Shown: piece after piece, positions 1-7,700 of the stretch | Numbering within the stretch: position 1 is the stretch's first letter | Layout of the letters: the number at the start of each line of letters is the position of its first letter | Program-made: the position numbers and the translations under genes | From: Leclercia pneumoniae | GTDB lineage: Bacteria; Pseudomonadota; Gammaproteobacteria; Enterobacterales; Enterobacteriaceae | NCBI RefSeq assembly: GCF_017348915.1 | Contig: NZ_CP071383.1 | Span: forward strand, 744,001-808,000 | Length of the DNA stretch: 64,000 bases | Direction: 5' to 3' | Notes under the pieces: model-generated | Databases searched by the model: none | Seen by the model: only the letters and a program-made list of their open reading frames with translations | Told to the model about the DNA's origin: nothing

Positions 1-1370
1 TTGGCGCGGTTCTGGTTGATGCGCTGCTGAACATCACGTTGCTGCCCGGAGTGTGAAACCCGATTTTCGGGGCTGCGTGCCAGGGGCTCGCGGCGCGCAT
101 GTTGCGCCGTTTGATGACCGCTGTCGTAGCCACGGTAGTTGTTGCGCCGGGAGATCTGCCTGAGCTGTTCCGTAGACGCCTGGCGCTGCGCGTCCCGGGT
201 GGCTGGTCGCACGGTCTGCGCAAGGGTTTTGCCGGTCGATTTCTCCATCTGGTTCAGGGCTGCCTGACGCTGACCCTCCCTGTTGACCGGTTTTTGCTGT
301 GTCGAACTCAGCCCGGCAGTCGCGTGGGTGGAGTGAAAACGATCGCTGAGCTGGCTGGTAGGATAGGGTATCCCCTCCCGATAGGCCGGATTATGTTGCC
401 AGCGACGGCTGGCGTCCGTCAGGTGCTGTCCGCTGATTTTGTTGAAATTATTAACGTTGATATTGATGTTGTTATCACCGTTGCGGTTATAGCCGCCGTG
501 ATGATCCCAGTCATCATCGTGATGATGGTGATCCCAGTCGTCATCCCAGTTGATATTGCTGAAGAGGGCATAGGTGGTCGCCACGCCCAGGCTGAAGCCT
601 AAACCTTTCACCAGGCTGTTAGTGAACTGCTCGCCGGGGGAAGGGGGTAAATAGACCGGCGGATAAGCGCTGTTGGGCCAGGTGCCATACAGAGTGTTGG
701 GATTATAGGTTGGAACATACACGACCTGCGGGTCGGCCGATTCAATCTTAATCACCGTTGGGCTTGCGGTGGGTGTGGCTATCTGGCTGGCGGCCGTTGT
801 CGCCGGGGCCGATTTTGTCACTGTGGTGACTTTTTGCTGTGGTGTCGATTGTAATGCTCCGGCCTGTTGCGCCAGTAAACGCAGGCGTTGCACCGAGTCC
901 ATCACATCTTTCGGTTGTGCAAGAAACGCATCGCCCAGGTTTTGTACCCAGGGCGGGTTTTCACCCATCAGGGACATGAGCTGTGGAAATGCCACCAGCG
1001 ATTTTACTGACGGGTCCCACGGTTGCGCAGCAACGGCCCGAATAGCTGCATCGCCCTGCATTCTGGGATTGTCTTTTGACCATTGCGCCGCCTGCAGGAC
1101 ATTGGTCGGATAGGTCGAGGCCATCAAAATTTGCGACAGCAGGGCATCCGGGTAGAGCGCGATGGGGGCAACCCACTGATCGATCTGCGCGGCTGTGAAG
1201 GCTGGCGCAACGACGGGATCGGTGACAGGGGCCGCAGGTTGTGCCGCTGTGGGTTGTGCTGCTGGTGCTGGTGGGGTTGTGCGGCTGTTAACGAACATCG
1301 CGCCTGAGGCGGCGAACAGCCCGGCACTGCACAGAAGGACAAGCAGAGGGGGCTTAAAGGGCATCTTCAT
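1..1370 (-). CDS. yacH: DUF3300 family protein YacH (partial, 3' end outside window)
   Basis: The first 456 codons are present; the frame is open at the window edge, so the C-terminus is missing. Residues about 8-27 form a hydrophobic signal peptide or anchor. A proline/alanine-rich linker follows, then a DUF3300 domain from about residue 58 (motif WVAPIALYPDALLSQIL). Around residues 275-310 lie Asp/Trp/His clusters (DDDWDHHHHDDDWDHH) and an alternating Asn/Ile run; the tail is Gln/Arg-rich. This fits YacH of E. coli, which also lies divergent to acnB. The start is the ATG at 1370; a second ATG two codons in cannot be excluded. An exported protein of unknown function; the His/Asp stretch could bind metal, which is inference. 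Confidence 0.85.
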   Translation of the reverse strand, partial: MKMPFKPPLLVLLCSAGLFAASGAMFVNSRTTPPAPAAQPTAAQPAAPVTDPVVAPAFTAAQIDQWVAPIALYPDALLSQILMASTYPTNVLQAAQWSKDNPRMQGDAAIRAVAAQPWDPSVKSLVAFPQLMSLMGENPPWVQNLGDAFLAQPKDVMDSVQRLRLLAQQAGALQSTPQQKVTTVTKSAPATTAASQIATPTASPTVIKIESADPQVVYVPTYNPNTLYGTWPNSAYPPVYLPPSPGEQFTNSLVKGLGFSLGVATTYALFSNINWDDDWDHHHHDDDWDHHGGYNRNGDNNININVNNFNKISGQHLTDASRRWQHNPAYREGIPYPTSQLSDRFHSTHATAGLSSTQQKPVNREGQRQAALNQMEKSTGKTLAQTVRPATRDAQRQASTEQLRQISRRNNYRGYDSGHQTAQHARREPLARSPENRVSHSGQQRDVQQRINQNRA

Positions 1371-1548
1371 AATATGACTCCAACGAGACCAGCGCTGTGT
1401 CGCGCGGCGTTACGGTTGGCGCGAGTATTATTCACCCGCCTTTTTACTTTTTGACTTTTATTGGTAATGGCCCGGTACATCCGGATAAAGAGTGTGAGTA
1501 TTTATTACGCATTGATAATGAATGGCAGGGTTATAGGGAAAATCAGAT

Positions 1549-1568
1549 GGCCGCTCTGGCGAGCGGCC
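1549..1568 (-). terminator. Rho-independent terminator of the small ORF
   Basis: A perfect 8-bp stem (GGCCGCTC/GAGCGGCC) with a 4-base loop lies six bases past the stop codon of the 38-codon ORF. On the minus strand it is followed by ATCTGATTTTCCC. Its position right after a short ORF supports a real short minus-strand transcript. Confidence 0.65.
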
Positions 1569-1573
1569 AACAG

Positions 1574-1690
1574 CTAGTTGCCGAGGTTAACAACAAACAG
1601 CACCGTGATGTCGGATATGCTCCAGCCACCGTGCAGTGCGGTAAGCAGTAAACCGGTCACAACGATCAGCGCATAAATTCGCATCTCCAT
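1574..1690 (-). CDS. Candidate small membrane peptide (38 aa), possible type I toxin
   Basis: Not recognised. The ORF has 38 codons starting MEMRIYALIVVTGLLL, with one strongly hydrophobic segment (about residues 5-19) and a second weaker one (28-36). A GGGA motif lies about 8 bases upstream of the ATG. A terminator hairpin follows the stop directly. It lacks the cysteines typical of Hok and does not match TisB, DinQ, Ldr or Ibs as I remember them. A 45-codon frame (1587-1724, minus) overlaps it in another phase, recalling mok/hok or tisA/tisB leader frames. Its leader shares three blocks with the divergent candidate RNA at 1970-2051. Coding status rests on the terminator and hydrophobicity only. 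Confidence 0.45.
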   Translation of the reverse strand: MEMRIYALIVVTGLLLTALHGGWSISDITVLFVVNLGN

Positions 1691-1754
1691 TGCGTGCGTT
1701 CCCATTCAGGCTACGCGGGTTCATTCTTCACCGGGAAAGGCAGAACCAGGCAAA

Positions 1755-1815
1755 TTGGGGTTTTGCCACGTAGAGGAAGGAACTGCTCCCGGGCCCGGTG
1801 ACTGGTTGCTACACC
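1755..1815. repeat. Repeat copy B in the small-ORF leader
   Basis: On the plus strand this segment contains TTGGGGTTTTGCC (1755-1767), GCCCGGTG (1793-1800) and TGCTACACC (1807-1815). The same three blocks occur in the same order at 1971-2013, with 13/13 and 8/8 identity and one inserted base in the third. Transcribed from the minus strand it would form the leader about 65-125 nt before the small ORF start. Confidence 0.65.
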
Positions 1816-1969
1816 AGCGAAGCAGGCCGTGGAAAAGCGTAGTGGATTTAAAGGATGTGAAGAGGAGAAAAACAGCGTTTACATAGGGTTTCATCGAAAA
1901 CGGGAAGGCGCCGCGCAGAATAAAAAAATCACCTTGCAAGTCGATATGAAGGGGAGCAATATTCTCTGC

Positions 1970-2051
1970 GTTGGGGTTTTGCCGCAAATCTGCCAGCCCG
2001 GTGTGCTACCACCCTAAGGCAACAAATTAACCGCTTTTAGGCGGTTTTTTT
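1970..2051 (+). ncRNA. Candidate small RNA, possible antitoxin
   Basis: Inferred transcript of about 80 nt. A modest promoter is visible: TTGCAA (1934-1939), 18-bp spacer, AATATT (1958-1963). A terminator ends the unit at 2029-2051. The 5' part holds repeat copy A (1971-1983, 1996-2003, 2004-2013), complementary to the leader of the minus-strand small ORF over 13, 8 and about 9 bases. The size, divergent placement and 5' pairing region resemble IstR-1 of the tisB system. No LexA box was seen. The promoter match is weak and there is no expression evidence, so this is a hypothesis. Confidence 0.4.
2029..2051 (+). terminator. Rho-independent terminator
   Basis: Six-base-pair stem AACCGC/GCGGTT with a 6-base loop, followed by five further T. 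It lies about 210 bases upstream of acnB and belongs to no annotated gene, so something short must be transcribed rightwards into it. Confidence 0.65.
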
Positions 2052-2088
2052 GTGCCCTGAACATACCCTCTCTCCCTGCTATACCATT

Positions 2089-2103
2089 CTTAACGATTCA
2101 GCA
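2089..2103. promoter_or_regulatory. Cra (FruR)-like operator upstream of acnB
   Basis: The complement reads GCTGAATCGTTAAG, close to the Cra consensus half GCTGAAWCG. It sits about 45 bases upstream of the -35 box proposed for acnB. E. coli acnB is reported to be controlled by Cra, CRP, ArcA and Fis; only the Cra-like motif is read here. Confidence 0.45.
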
Positions 2104-2134
2104 AAGTATTTAATGTTGCTTTTTTGTAAACAGA

Positions 2135-2163
2135 TTAACACTGTGCAGAAATCCTGCTATGCT
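2135..2163 (+). promoter_or_regulatory. acnB promoter
   Basis: TTAACA (2135-2140), 17-bp spacer, TATGCT (2158-2163), with TGC immediately before the -10 box. The start of transcription would be near 2170, leaving a leader of about 95 nt before the GTG of acnB. Confidence 0.5.
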
Positions 2164-2263
2164 GCCCGACGCGGTATCGGGCATTTACCCTACAAACTGC
2201 TGTCTCACAGGAGCGTGAAGAGAACGCCGGCCGCATATGACAATGAGAGCGAGGAGAACCGTC

Positions 2264-4861
2264 GTGCTAGAAGAATACCGTAAGCACGTAGCAGAACGTG
2301 CCGCCGAGGGAATTGTACCCAAACCTTTAGATGCAACCCAAATGGCCGCGCTCGTCGAGCTGCTGAAGAATCCGCCTAAGGGCGAAGAAGAATTCCTGTT
2401 AGATCTGTTGATCAACCGTGTACCGCCTGGCGTAGATGAAGCTGCCTATGTCAAAGCCGGATTCCTTGCCGCCATTGCTAAAGGCGATGCGACCTCCCCC
2501 CTGGTTACTCCTGAAAAAGCGATTGAACTGCTCGGCACCATGCAGGGCGGCTATAACATTCATCCGCTGATTGATGCGCTGGATAACGACACGCTGGCAC
2601 CGATTGCCGCGAAAGCGCTCTCTTCAACGCTGCTGATGTTCGATAACTTCTACGATGTGGAAGAGAAAGCGAAAGCGGGCAACGTCTACGCGAAGCAGGT
2701 GATGCAGTCCTGGGCCGATGCTGAATGGTTCCTGAACCGTCCTGCGCTGGCTGAAAAAATCACCGTTACCGTCTTCAAAGTGACCGGTGAAACTAACACC
2801 GATGACCTCTCTCCGGCACCGGATGCGTGGTCTCGCCCGGACATCCCTCTGCACGCCCTGGCGATGCTGAAAAACGCCCGTGAAGGTATCGAGCCGGATC
2901 AGCCTGGCAGCGTGGGCCCGATCAAGCAGATCGAAGCCCTGCAGCAGAAAGGTTTCCCGCTGGCCTACGTTGGTGACGTTGTGGGTACCGGTTCTTCCCG
3001 TAAATCGGCAACCAACTCCGTGCTGTGGTTCATGGGCGATGATATCCCGCATGTGCCGAACAAACGCGGCGGCGGTCTGTGCCTCGGTGGCAAAATTGCC
3101 CCTATCTTCTTTAACACCATGGAAGATGCGGGCGCGCTGCCAATCGAAGTGGATGTTTCTAACCTGAACATGGGCGACGTGATTGACGTTTACCCGTTCA
3201 AAGGCGAAGTGCGTAACCACGAAACCAACGAACTGCTGGCCAGCTTCGCGCTGAAAACCGACGTGCTGATTGACGAAGTCCGCGCCGGTGGCCGTATTCC
3301 GCTGATCATTGGCCGTGGCCTGACCACCAAAGCGCGTGAAGCGCTCGGTCTGCCGCACAGCGATGTGTTCCGTCAGGCGAAAGACGTGGCTGAAAGCAGC
3401 CGTGGTTTCTCTCTGGCGCAGAAAATGGTTGGCCGCGCGTGCGGCGTCGCGGGCGTCCGTCCGGGCGCGTACTGCGAACCGAAGATGACCTCTGTCGGTT
3501 CTCAGGATACCACCGGCCCAATGACCCGTGACGAACTGAAAGACCTGGCGTGCCTGGGCTTCTCTTCCGATCTGGTGATGCAGTCCTTCTGCCACACGGC
3601 GGCCTATCCGAAGCCGGTTGATGTGACCACGCACCACACGCTGCCAGACTTCATCATGAACCGTGGCGGCGTCTCTCTGCGTCCGGGCGATGGCGTTATC
3701 CACTCCTGGCTGAACCGCATGCTGTTGCCAGATACCGTGGGTACCGGCGGTGACTCCCACACCCGTTTCCCAATCGGGATCTCCTTCCCGGCGGGCTCCG
3801 GTCTGGTGGCCTTCGCCGCTGCGACCGGCGTTATGCCACTGGATATGCCGGAGTCCGTGCTCGTGCGCTTCAAAGGCAAAATGCAGCCGGGTATCACTCT
3901 GCGCGACCTGGTTCACGCCATCCCGCTGTACGCTATCAAACAGGGCCTGCTGACCGTTGAGAAGAAGGGCAAGAAAAACATCTTCTCTGGCCGTATCCTG
4001 GAGATCGAAGGTCTGCCGGATCTGAAAGTGGAGCAGGCGTTCGAACTGACCGATGCCTCCGCTGAGCGTTCTGCTGCAGGCTGTACCATCAAGCTGAACC
4101 AGGCGCCGATTGAAGAGTATCTGACCTCCAACATCGTCCTGCTGAAGTGGATGATTGCCGAAGGCTATGGCGATCGTCGTACCCTGGAGCGTCGTATTCA
4201 GGGCATGGAAAAATGGCTGGCGGATCCGCAGCTGCTGGAAGCTGACGCTGATGCAGAATACGCGGCCGTGATCGACATCGATCTGGCTGATATCAAAGAG
4301 CCGATCCTCTGTGCACCGAACGATCCGGACGATGCGCGTCCACTCTCTGCAGTGCAGGGCGAGAAGATCGACGAAGTGTTCATCGGTTCCTGTATGACCA
4401 ACATCGGCCACTTCCGTGCTGCCGGTAAGCTGCTGGATACCCATAAAGGCCAGCTGCCAACCCGCCTGTGGGTGGCACCGCCAACCCGTATGGACGCGGC
4501 TCAGCTGACCGAAGAGGGCTACTATAGCGTGTTTGGTAAGAGCGGTGCGCGTATCGAAATCCCTGGCTGCTCCCTGTGCATGGGTAACCAGGCGCGCGTG
4601 GCGGACGGTGCGACGGTGGTCTCCACCTCTACCCGTAACTTCCCGAACCGTTTAGGTACCGGTGCAAACGTCTTCCTGGCCTCCGCGGAGCTGGCGGCGG
4701 TTGCGGCGCTGATTGGCAAGCTGCCAACGCCGGAAGAGTACCAGACCTTTGTGGCTCAGGTTGATAAGACGGCTGTTGATACCTATCGCTATCTGAACTT
4801 CGATCAGCTCTCTCAGTACACCGAGAAAGCGGACGGGGTTATCTTCCAGACGGCAGTATAA
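2264..4861 (+). CDS. acnB: Aconitate hydratase B (bifunctional aconitase / 2-methylisocitrate dehydratase)
   Basis: Interconverts citrate and isocitrate in the TCA cycle; AcnB also dehydrates 2-methylisocitrate and, without its cluster, binds mRNA. The product has 865 residues, as in E. coli. It has an N-terminal HEAT-like domain (about 1-160), a swivel domain (about 160-370) and the catalytic core. Cluster cysteines are visible in GSCMTNIGH and in PGCSLCMGN near the C-terminus. I chose the GTG at 2264 because the protein then begins with the [15 protein letters not shown] of AcnB; an upstream in-frame ATG would add nine non-homologous residues. Monocistronic, with its own promoter and a large inverted repeat downstream. 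Confidence 0.97.
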   Translation: MLEEYRKHVAERAAEGIVPKPLDATQMAALVELLKNPPKGEEEFLLDLLINRVPPGVDEAAYVKAGFLAAIAKGDATSPLVTPEKAIELLGTMQGGYNIHPLIDALDNDTLAPIAAKALSSTLLMFDNFYDVEEKAKAGNVYAKQVMQSWADAEWFLNRPALAEKITVTVFKVTGETNTDDLSPAPDAWSRPDIPLHALAMLKNAREGIEPDQPGSVGPIKQIEALQQKGFPLAYVGDVVGTGSSRKSATNSVLWFMGDDIPHVPNKRGGGLCLGGKIAPIFFNTMEDAGALPIEVDVSNLNMGDVIDVYPFKGEVRNHETNELLASFALKTDVLIDEVRAGGRIPLIIGRGLTTKAREALGLPHSDVFRQAKDVAESSRGFSLAQKMVGRACGVAGVRPGAYCEPKMTSVGSQDTTGPMTRDELKDLACLGFSSDLVMQSFCHTAAYPKPVDVTTHHTLPDFIMNRGGVSLRPGDGVIHSWLNRMLLPDTVGTGGDSHTRFPIGISFPAGSGLVAFAAATGVMPLDMPESVLVRFKGKMQPGITLRDLVHAIPLYAIKQGLLTVEKKGKKNIFSGRILEIEGLPDLKVEQAFELTDASAERSAAGCTIKLNQAPIEEYLTSNIVLLKWMIAEGYGDRRTLERRIQGMEKWLADPQLLEADADAEYAAVIDIDLADIKEPILCAPNDPDDARPLSAVQGEKIDEVFIGSCMTNIGHFRAAGKLLDTHKGQLPTRLWVAPPTRMDAAQLTEEGYYSVFGKSGARIEIPGCSLCMGNQARVADGATVVSTSTRNFPNRLGTGANVFLASAELAAVAALIGKLPTPEEYQTFVAQVDKTAVDTYRYLNFDQLSQYTEKADGVIFQTAV

Positions 4862-4867
4862 AAGCAT

Positions 4868-4957
4868 CCCCTCACCCCCAGCCCCTCTCCCCGGAGGGGC
4901 GAGGGGAGCCCAGTTTCCTCTCCCCTCTGGGGAGAGGGTTGGGTGAGGGGATTTTTT
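4868..4957 (+). repeat. Paired CCCTCACCC/CTCTCCCC inverted repeat, likely acnB terminator
   Basis: Two oppositely oriented arms (about 4868-4892 and 4929-4950) carry CCCTCACCC-CTCTCCCC and its complement GGGGAGAGGG-GTGAGGGG. They enclose smaller CTCCCC hairpins and are followed by ATTTTTTATTTT. The same core motif occurs at 9276, 35270 and 35361. Probably an intergenic dispersed palindrome that also terminates acnB. Confidence 0.7.
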
Positions 4958-5041
4958 ATTTTCATTCCTTCCCGCCTCCACGCTTTTTTTCTTCCTCTCT
5001 GCTGCGATAATTACCCTAATGGCTTTGCAGAGGAAAACACC

Positions 5042-5404
5042 ATGGATTACGAATTTCTGCGCGATATCACCGGTGTGGTGAAAGTGCGCATGTCGATGGG
5101 CCACGAAGTGGTCGGGCACTGGTTTAATGAAGAAGTGAAAGAGAACCTTGCCCTGCTGGATGAAGTGGAACAGGCGGCACGCACCGTGAAAGGCAGTGAG
5201 CGCTCATGGCAACGCGCCGGGCATGAATATACTCTGTGGATGGACGGCGAAGAGGTGATGGTTCGCGCTAATCAACTGGAGTTTTCCGGCGACGAAATGG
5301 AAGAGGGGATGAACTACTACGACGAAGAGAGCCTGTCGCTGTGCGGCGTAGAGGATTTCTTGCAGGTTGTGGCCGCTTACCGCGACTTTATGAAACAGAA
5401 ATAA
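5042..5404 (+). CDS. yacL: UPF0231 family protein YacL
   Basis: A 120-residue soluble acidic protein, same length as E. coli YacL, beginning [20 protein letters not shown]. No signal peptide, membrane segment or known catalytic motif. The function is unknown. The ATG at 5042 follows AGAGGAAAACACC; the frame extends 33 codons further upstream through the acnB terminator repeat, but those residues are not family-like. It stands between acnB and the convergent speED operon. Confidence 0.9.
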   Translation: MDYEFLRDITGVVKVRMSMGHEVVGHWFNEEVKENLALLDEVEQAARTVKGSERSWQRAGHEYTLWMDGEEVMVRANQLEFSGDEMEEGMNYYDEESLSLCGVEDFLQVVAAYRDFMKQK

Positions 5405-5407
5405 TGG

Positions 5408-5436
5408 ACCGGAGCATCCCTGCTCCCGGTGCCTTT
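5408..5436 (+). terminator. Terminator at the yacL-speD convergent end
   Basis: ACCGGAGCA and TGCTCCCGGT pair with one bulged base around a TCCC loop, followed by GCCTTTT. It lies exactly between the stop codons of yacL and speD. Confidence 0.6.
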
Positions 5437-6230
5437 TATACGGCCGGAATATTGCGGCCGTAATAAATCTCGCGCATCTCTTTCCAGAGCAGGTCGGTAA
5501 TGACCTTACGCTCTTCTTCGCTTAAATCTTCCGGTTTGGTATGGAACATGTAGTGCTTAAGGTCGAAATCCTTTAGCAACATTTTGGTATGGAAGATATT
5601 TTCCTGGTAAACGTTCACGTCCACCATGTCGTACAGCGCTTTCATATCTTCGGACATGAAGTTCTGAATCGAGTTTATTTCATGATCGATAAAGTGCTTC
5701 ATCCCGTTGATATCACGCGTAAAACCACGTACGCGATAATCGACGGTCACAATATCGGATTCAAGTTGATGAATCAGGTAATTCAGCGCTTTTAATGGTG
5801 AAATCACCCCGCAGGTCGAGACTTCAATATCTGCGCGGAACGTGCAAAGGCCGCCTTCAGGGTGGCTTTCCGGATAGGTATGTACGCAGATATGGCTTTT
5901 ATCGAGGTGAGCCACCACCGTTTCAGGTAGCGGACCTGGGTGTTCAGTCTGGTCAATAAGCTTGGGATCGATCGGCTCTTCGCTGACCAGAATGGTCACG
6001 CTGGCGCCTTGCGGTTCATAATCCTGGCGTGCAACGTTCAGGATATTGGCGCCGATAATTGAGCAGGTTTCTGACAAGATTTCAGTCAGGCGGTTGGCGT
6101 TGTAGAGTTCATCGATATAGGCGATATAACCATCGCGCTCTTCCGCTGTCTTTGCATAGCAGATATCGTAGATACAAAAACTCAGGCTTTTGGTCAGGTT
6201 GTTAAAGCCATGCAGTTTAAGCTTTTTCAA
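5436..6230 (-). CDS. speD: S-adenosylmethionine decarboxylase proenzyme
   Basis: Makes decarboxylated S-adenosylmethionine, the aminopropyl donor for spermidine. The product has 264 residues, the family length for the enterobacterial class. The proenzyme self-cleaves between Lys111 and Ser112 ([10 protein letters not shown]), turning the serine into the pyruvoyl cofactor; both residues are present. His/Cys residues of the active site follow ([22 protein letters not shown]). It starts one base after the speE stop codon, so speE-speD form one operon serving successive steps. Confidence 0.97.
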   Translation of the reverse strand: MKKLKLHGFNNLTKSLSFCIYDICYAKTAEERDGYIAYIDELYNANRLTEILSETCSIIGANILNVARQDYEPQGASVTILVSEEPIDPKLIDQTEHPGPLPETVVAHLDKSHICVHTYPESHPEGGLCTFRADIEVSTCGVISPLKALNYLIHQLESDIVTVDYRVRGFTRDINGMKHFIDHEINSIQNFMSEDMKALYDMVDVNVYQENIFHTKMLLKDFDLKHYMFHTKPEDLSEEERKVITDLLWKEMREIYYGRNIPAV

Positions 6231-6231
6231 T

Positions 6232-7101
6232 TTAGCTCACCCCCTTAGATGTCAGTGCGTCTTTCAGATATTGTGGTAGTGCGAATGCTGCGGTATGAAC
6301 CGCGGGATTATAGTAGCGGCAGGTCAGATTAGCCTGATGGAAGCGCGCCTGGATAATTTCAGTGGAGAGGTGGCGCAGGGCTTCGTTATCCGTGGCCCAG
6401 GCAAACGTCATCACGCCGCCGTAGTAGGTCGGAATCGCCGCCTGGTAGAAGCTCACATCGCTAAAGTAGTTGCTCAATTTGCGGTGGCTATCGAGGGCTT
6501 CGTCCTGCTGCAGGAAGCAGACGCCATTCTGGGCAACAAAGATGCCGCCCGGTTTCAGGCAGCGCTTGCAGCCCTCATAAAATGCTGAGGTAAACAGGCT
6601 CTCACCGGGGCCGATAGGGTCGGTACAGTCGGAGATGATCACGTCAAAGGTCTGCGTGGTCTGATTAACAAAGTTAACCCCATCATCGATGACAAGGTTA
6701 AACCGCGGATCGTCGTAGCTGCCCGCGTTGTGGTTGGGTAAATACTGGCGACAGAAGGAGACCACGCCGGCATCAATTTCCACCATGGTGATGCTTTCAA
6801 TCGACTTATGACGCGAGACTTCACGCAGCATCGCGCCGTCGCCGCCGCCGATGATCAGAACATGTTTGGCGTGGCCGTGAGCCAACAGCGGGACGTGGGT
6901 CATCATTTCGTGATAGATGAATTCATCACGTTCGGTGGTTTGTACAACGCCATCCAGCGCCATCACGCGGCCAAAAGCCGTGTTCTCGAAGATAATCAGA
7001 TCCTGATGATCGGTCTTTTCATGATACAGCACGTTATCAACGGCAAAGTACTGCCCAAAGTGATCGTGCAGCGTTTCATGCCACAGCGCATTTTTGGTCA
7101 T
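6232..7101 (-). CDS. speE: Spermidine synthase (polyamine aminopropyltransferase)
   Basis: Transfers the aminopropyl group from decarboxylated SAM to putrescine. The product has 289 residues with a methyltransferase-like fold: [16 protein letters not shown] (nucleotide-binding loop), TMVEID, and the catalytic-region motif [11 protein letters not shown] chose the ATG at 7101 because AAAGGAGG lies 8 bases upstream and the protein then matches E. coli SpeE; an earlier in-frame codon at 7125 overlaps this ribosome site. First gene of the speED operon. Confidence 0.96.
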   Translation of the reverse strand: MTKNALWHETLHDHFGQYFAVDNVLYHEKTDHQDLIIFENTAFGRVMALDGVVQTTERDEFIYHEMMTHVPLLAHGHAKHVLIIGGGDGAMLREVSRHKSIESITMVEIDAGVVSFCRQYLPNHNAGSYDDPRFNLVIDDGVNFVNQTTQTFDVIISDCTDPIGPGESLFTSAFYEGCKRCLKPGGIFVAQNGVCFLQQDEALDSHRKLSNYFSDVSFYQAAIPTYYGGVMTFAWATDNEALRHLSTEIIQARFHQANLTCRYYNPAVHTAAFALPQYLKDALTSKGVS

Positions 7102-7207
7102 TGGTGATACCTCCTTTGTTAACACCCGAGAAAACCAGGCGCAACATCATAGCTAACAACCCCGGGGGTTGCACGGCCATAATTTCAACAAGGAGGCGTC
7201 AGAAAGG

Positions 7208-7555
7208 TTACTTTACGTAGGCAAGAAGACTCAACGAGTCGCGGGCCAGCGCTTTGCATTTTTTCGCGGTAGGAATGCCGATGCCGCTGAGATCGCGGTA
7301 GCTATCTTCACCGAGCGCCTTCATGTCAAAGCTATCGTAGTTGCTGAGATCCCACTGGTTTTGCTGGGCAAAAAAGACTAAAGCACGACGAATCTGTCCG
7401 TTGGGTAAATTCTGGTAGCCGCAATCGTTTTTCAGAAACACAAACACTGCCGTCAGATCCGCCATATCTTCGGCTTCATTTTCACTCAGCGCATAGCTAT
7501 TTGCGCAACTAATCATAAGGCTGCTGAACAGAATTGTGCGGAAAAACGTCTTCAT
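7208..7555 (-). CDS. yacC: YacC, PulS/OutS-like pilotin family protein
   Basis: A 115-residue exported protein like E. coli YacC. Signal peptide at residues 1-22 (MKTFFRTILFSSLMISCANSYA), ending in AYA; a cysteine at 17 is not in a clear lipobox. The mature part resembles type II secretion pilotins (PulS/OutS), with two cysteines (DCGY, KKCK) that may form a disulfide. No secretion genes are nearby, so its role here is unknown. The ATG at 7555 gives the signal peptide directly; the longer open frame to 7702 crosses the cueO promoter. Confidence 0.88.
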   Translation of the reverse strand: MKTFFRTILFSSLMISCANSYALSENEAEDMADLTAVFVFLKNDCGYQNLPNGQIRRALVFFAQQNQWDLSNYDSFDMKALGEDSYRDLSGIGIPTAKKCKALARDSLSLLAYVK

Positions 7556-7635
7556 TGCTTCTACCAATACGTCACGGAAATTCAACGTTAGCACACTTCC
7601 CGCCGGTGCGACGATCTTTATTCTGTCTGCACTTA

Positions 7636-7666
7636 TTGACCTTCCGCTAAGGGGAGGGTTTATGCT
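7636..7666 (+). promoter_or_regulatory. CueR-controlled cueO promoter
   Basis: TTGACC (7636-7641) and TATGCT (7661-7666) are separated by 19 bp, the long spacer typical of MerR-family promoters. Within it lies the dyad CCTTCC-GCTAAG-GGGAGG (about 7639-7659), matching known CueR sites. Copper-induced expression of cueO is expected. Confidence 0.85.
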
Positions 7667-7700
7667 CTGATACCCGTCTGCTGGAATTAAGGAAATGAAC

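Noticed and set aside
99-602. Plus-strand 167-codon frame opposite yacH
   Set aside because: Shadow of the YacH low-complexity region; its Val/Ile-rich repeats mirror the His/Asp and Asn/Ile codons.
1574-1690. Membership of the small ORF in the Hok family
   Set aside because: It lacks the conserved cysteines and the C-terminal part of Hok proteins; only general hydrophobicity is shared.
1721-1987. 88-codon frame on the minus strand upstream of the small ORF
   Set aside because: It begins with TTG, has no ribosome site and covers the repeat region. The repeats fall in its phase, but their identity is at DNA level, including third positions. I treat it as leader sequence.
1829-2017. 62-codon plus-strand frame before the terminator at 2029
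   Set aside because: Low-complexity, no family features and no ribosome site; a short RNA explains the terminator better.
2624-4444. 606-codon open frame antisense to acnB
   Set aside because: It lies fully inside a well-conserved gene and arises from strong codon bias; no homology, start site or promoter seen. Similar frames at 9346-10572 (gcd), 26693-28564 (mrcB), 42757-43908 (degP) and 62725-63843 (fabZ/lpxA) are rejected for the same reason.
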